This document shows positions 5,965 through 6,113 of a stretch of DNA of 6,113 bases, piece by piece. The notes below the pieces were generated by a model. It ran no database searches and was not told the DNA's origin. It saw nothing but the letters and a program-made list of their open reading frames with translations. Origin of the DNA: a bacterium (GTDB lineage Bacteria > Oederibacteriota > PGYV01 > DSBP01); assembly GCA_011049465.1 (NCBI GenBank), contig DSBP01000076.1, positions 1 through 6,113 of the forward strand, given 5' to 3'. Within the stretch, counting starts at the first letter, position 1, and each line of letters begins with the position of its first letter. A program made the translations under genes and the position numbers.

Positions 5965-6113
5965 ATATGGCGGAATTCGCCGGCTGGCGCACCCAAAAAT
6001 CGCATTAGGCGGCAGAAACAGCGATTTTTGTGGTTTTTGTTTGGGTCAAAATTACAAAACAACAAAAATCAACTCAAAATCGGTTTGATAAGAAATAATA
6101 TTTTGTGATTCTT
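5965..6113. other. Non-coding right edge with nested inverted repeats, then A/T-rich sequence
   Basis: Besides the 10-base repeat there is an outer pair, ACCCAAA (5991-5997) with TTTGGGT (6040-6046), and a small hairpin CGCC-GGCT-GGCG (5978-5989). GCGCCAG at the end of the WG gene (5947-5953) is complementary to CTGGCGC (5984-5990). From 6047 the sequence is strongly A/T-rich with no reading frame. TTGATA (6085-6090) could be a -35 box for a gene beyond the edge, but the matching -10 region would run into the end of the window, so no promoter is claimed. Confidence 0.5.
5994..6040 (+). terminator. Inverted repeat with T-tracts, possible terminator after the WG gene
   Basis: A perfect 10-base inverted repeat, CAAAAATCGC (5994-6003) and GCGATTTTTG (6021-6030), encloses a 17-base loop and is followed by a second TTTTTGT (6034-6040). 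The GC part of the stem is only four bases and sits next to a long loop, so this is a weak intrinsic terminator by energy. However, the A-tract/stem/T-tract symmetry would let it act in both directions. It begins 29 bases after the WG stop codon. It may instead be part of a dispersed repeat. Confidence 0.4.

Noticed and set aside
5670..6065. 131-residue reading frame on the - strand starting in the right-edge intergenic region
   Set aside because: Most of it is antisense to the WG repeats and the repeated residues mirror them. The start lies in the inverted-repeat region without a ribosome site.
6085..6113. Promoter at the right edge (TTGATA with a TGTGATTCT region)
   Set aside because: The -10 candidate is a poor match and is cut by the window end, so it cannot be judged.

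Overview
The window carries seven genes, all on the + strand and closely packed, followed by a non-coding tail at the right edge. The organism looks like a diderm bacterium from a poorly cultured lineage. There is a lipoprotein with a type II lipobox and alanine at +2, which fits outer-membrane sorting. Base composition is moderate, with heavy use of AGG/AGA for arginine and ATA for isoleucine, frequent GTG starts and AGGAG-type ribosome sites. Omnitrophota-, Nitrospirota-, Goldbacteria- or Elusimicrobia-like lineages would fit, but nothing here fixes the phylum and no rRNA or tRNA is present.

Left block (1-1680): the C-terminal part of a radical SAM protein of the B12-binding-domain type abuts, with zero intergenic bases, a membrane-attached family 2 glycosyltransferase. 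This looks like the end of a surface-polysaccharide or envelope-glycan operon. The next 131 bases hold an A/T-rich low-complexity patch and a very good sigma-70 type promoter (TTGACA-N16-TAGAAT).

Central block (1812-4076): a seven-TPR outer-membrane-type lipoprotein, a four-helix membrane protein ending in a GAF sensor domain, and a second four-helix membrane protein ending in a coiled coil. The last two genes overlap by 11 bases and share the same overall layout, so they may form one sensory membrane complex. I know of no named system with this arrangement. It is the most plausible candidate for something undescribed here.

Right block (4086-5964): rsmI (16S rRNA C1402 ribose 2'-O-methyltransferase), a spoVS-family gene that shares one base with it (TAATG), and a protein built from seven WG repeats and almost nothing else. 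Spacing from 1812 to 5964 never exceeds about 65 bases and no convincing internal terminator is seen, so the promoter at 1751 could drive six genes. After 5964 the sequence becomes A/T-rich with nested inverted repeats. It is best read as a transcript end, possibly part of a dispersed intergenic repeat, leading into the next gene's upstream region.
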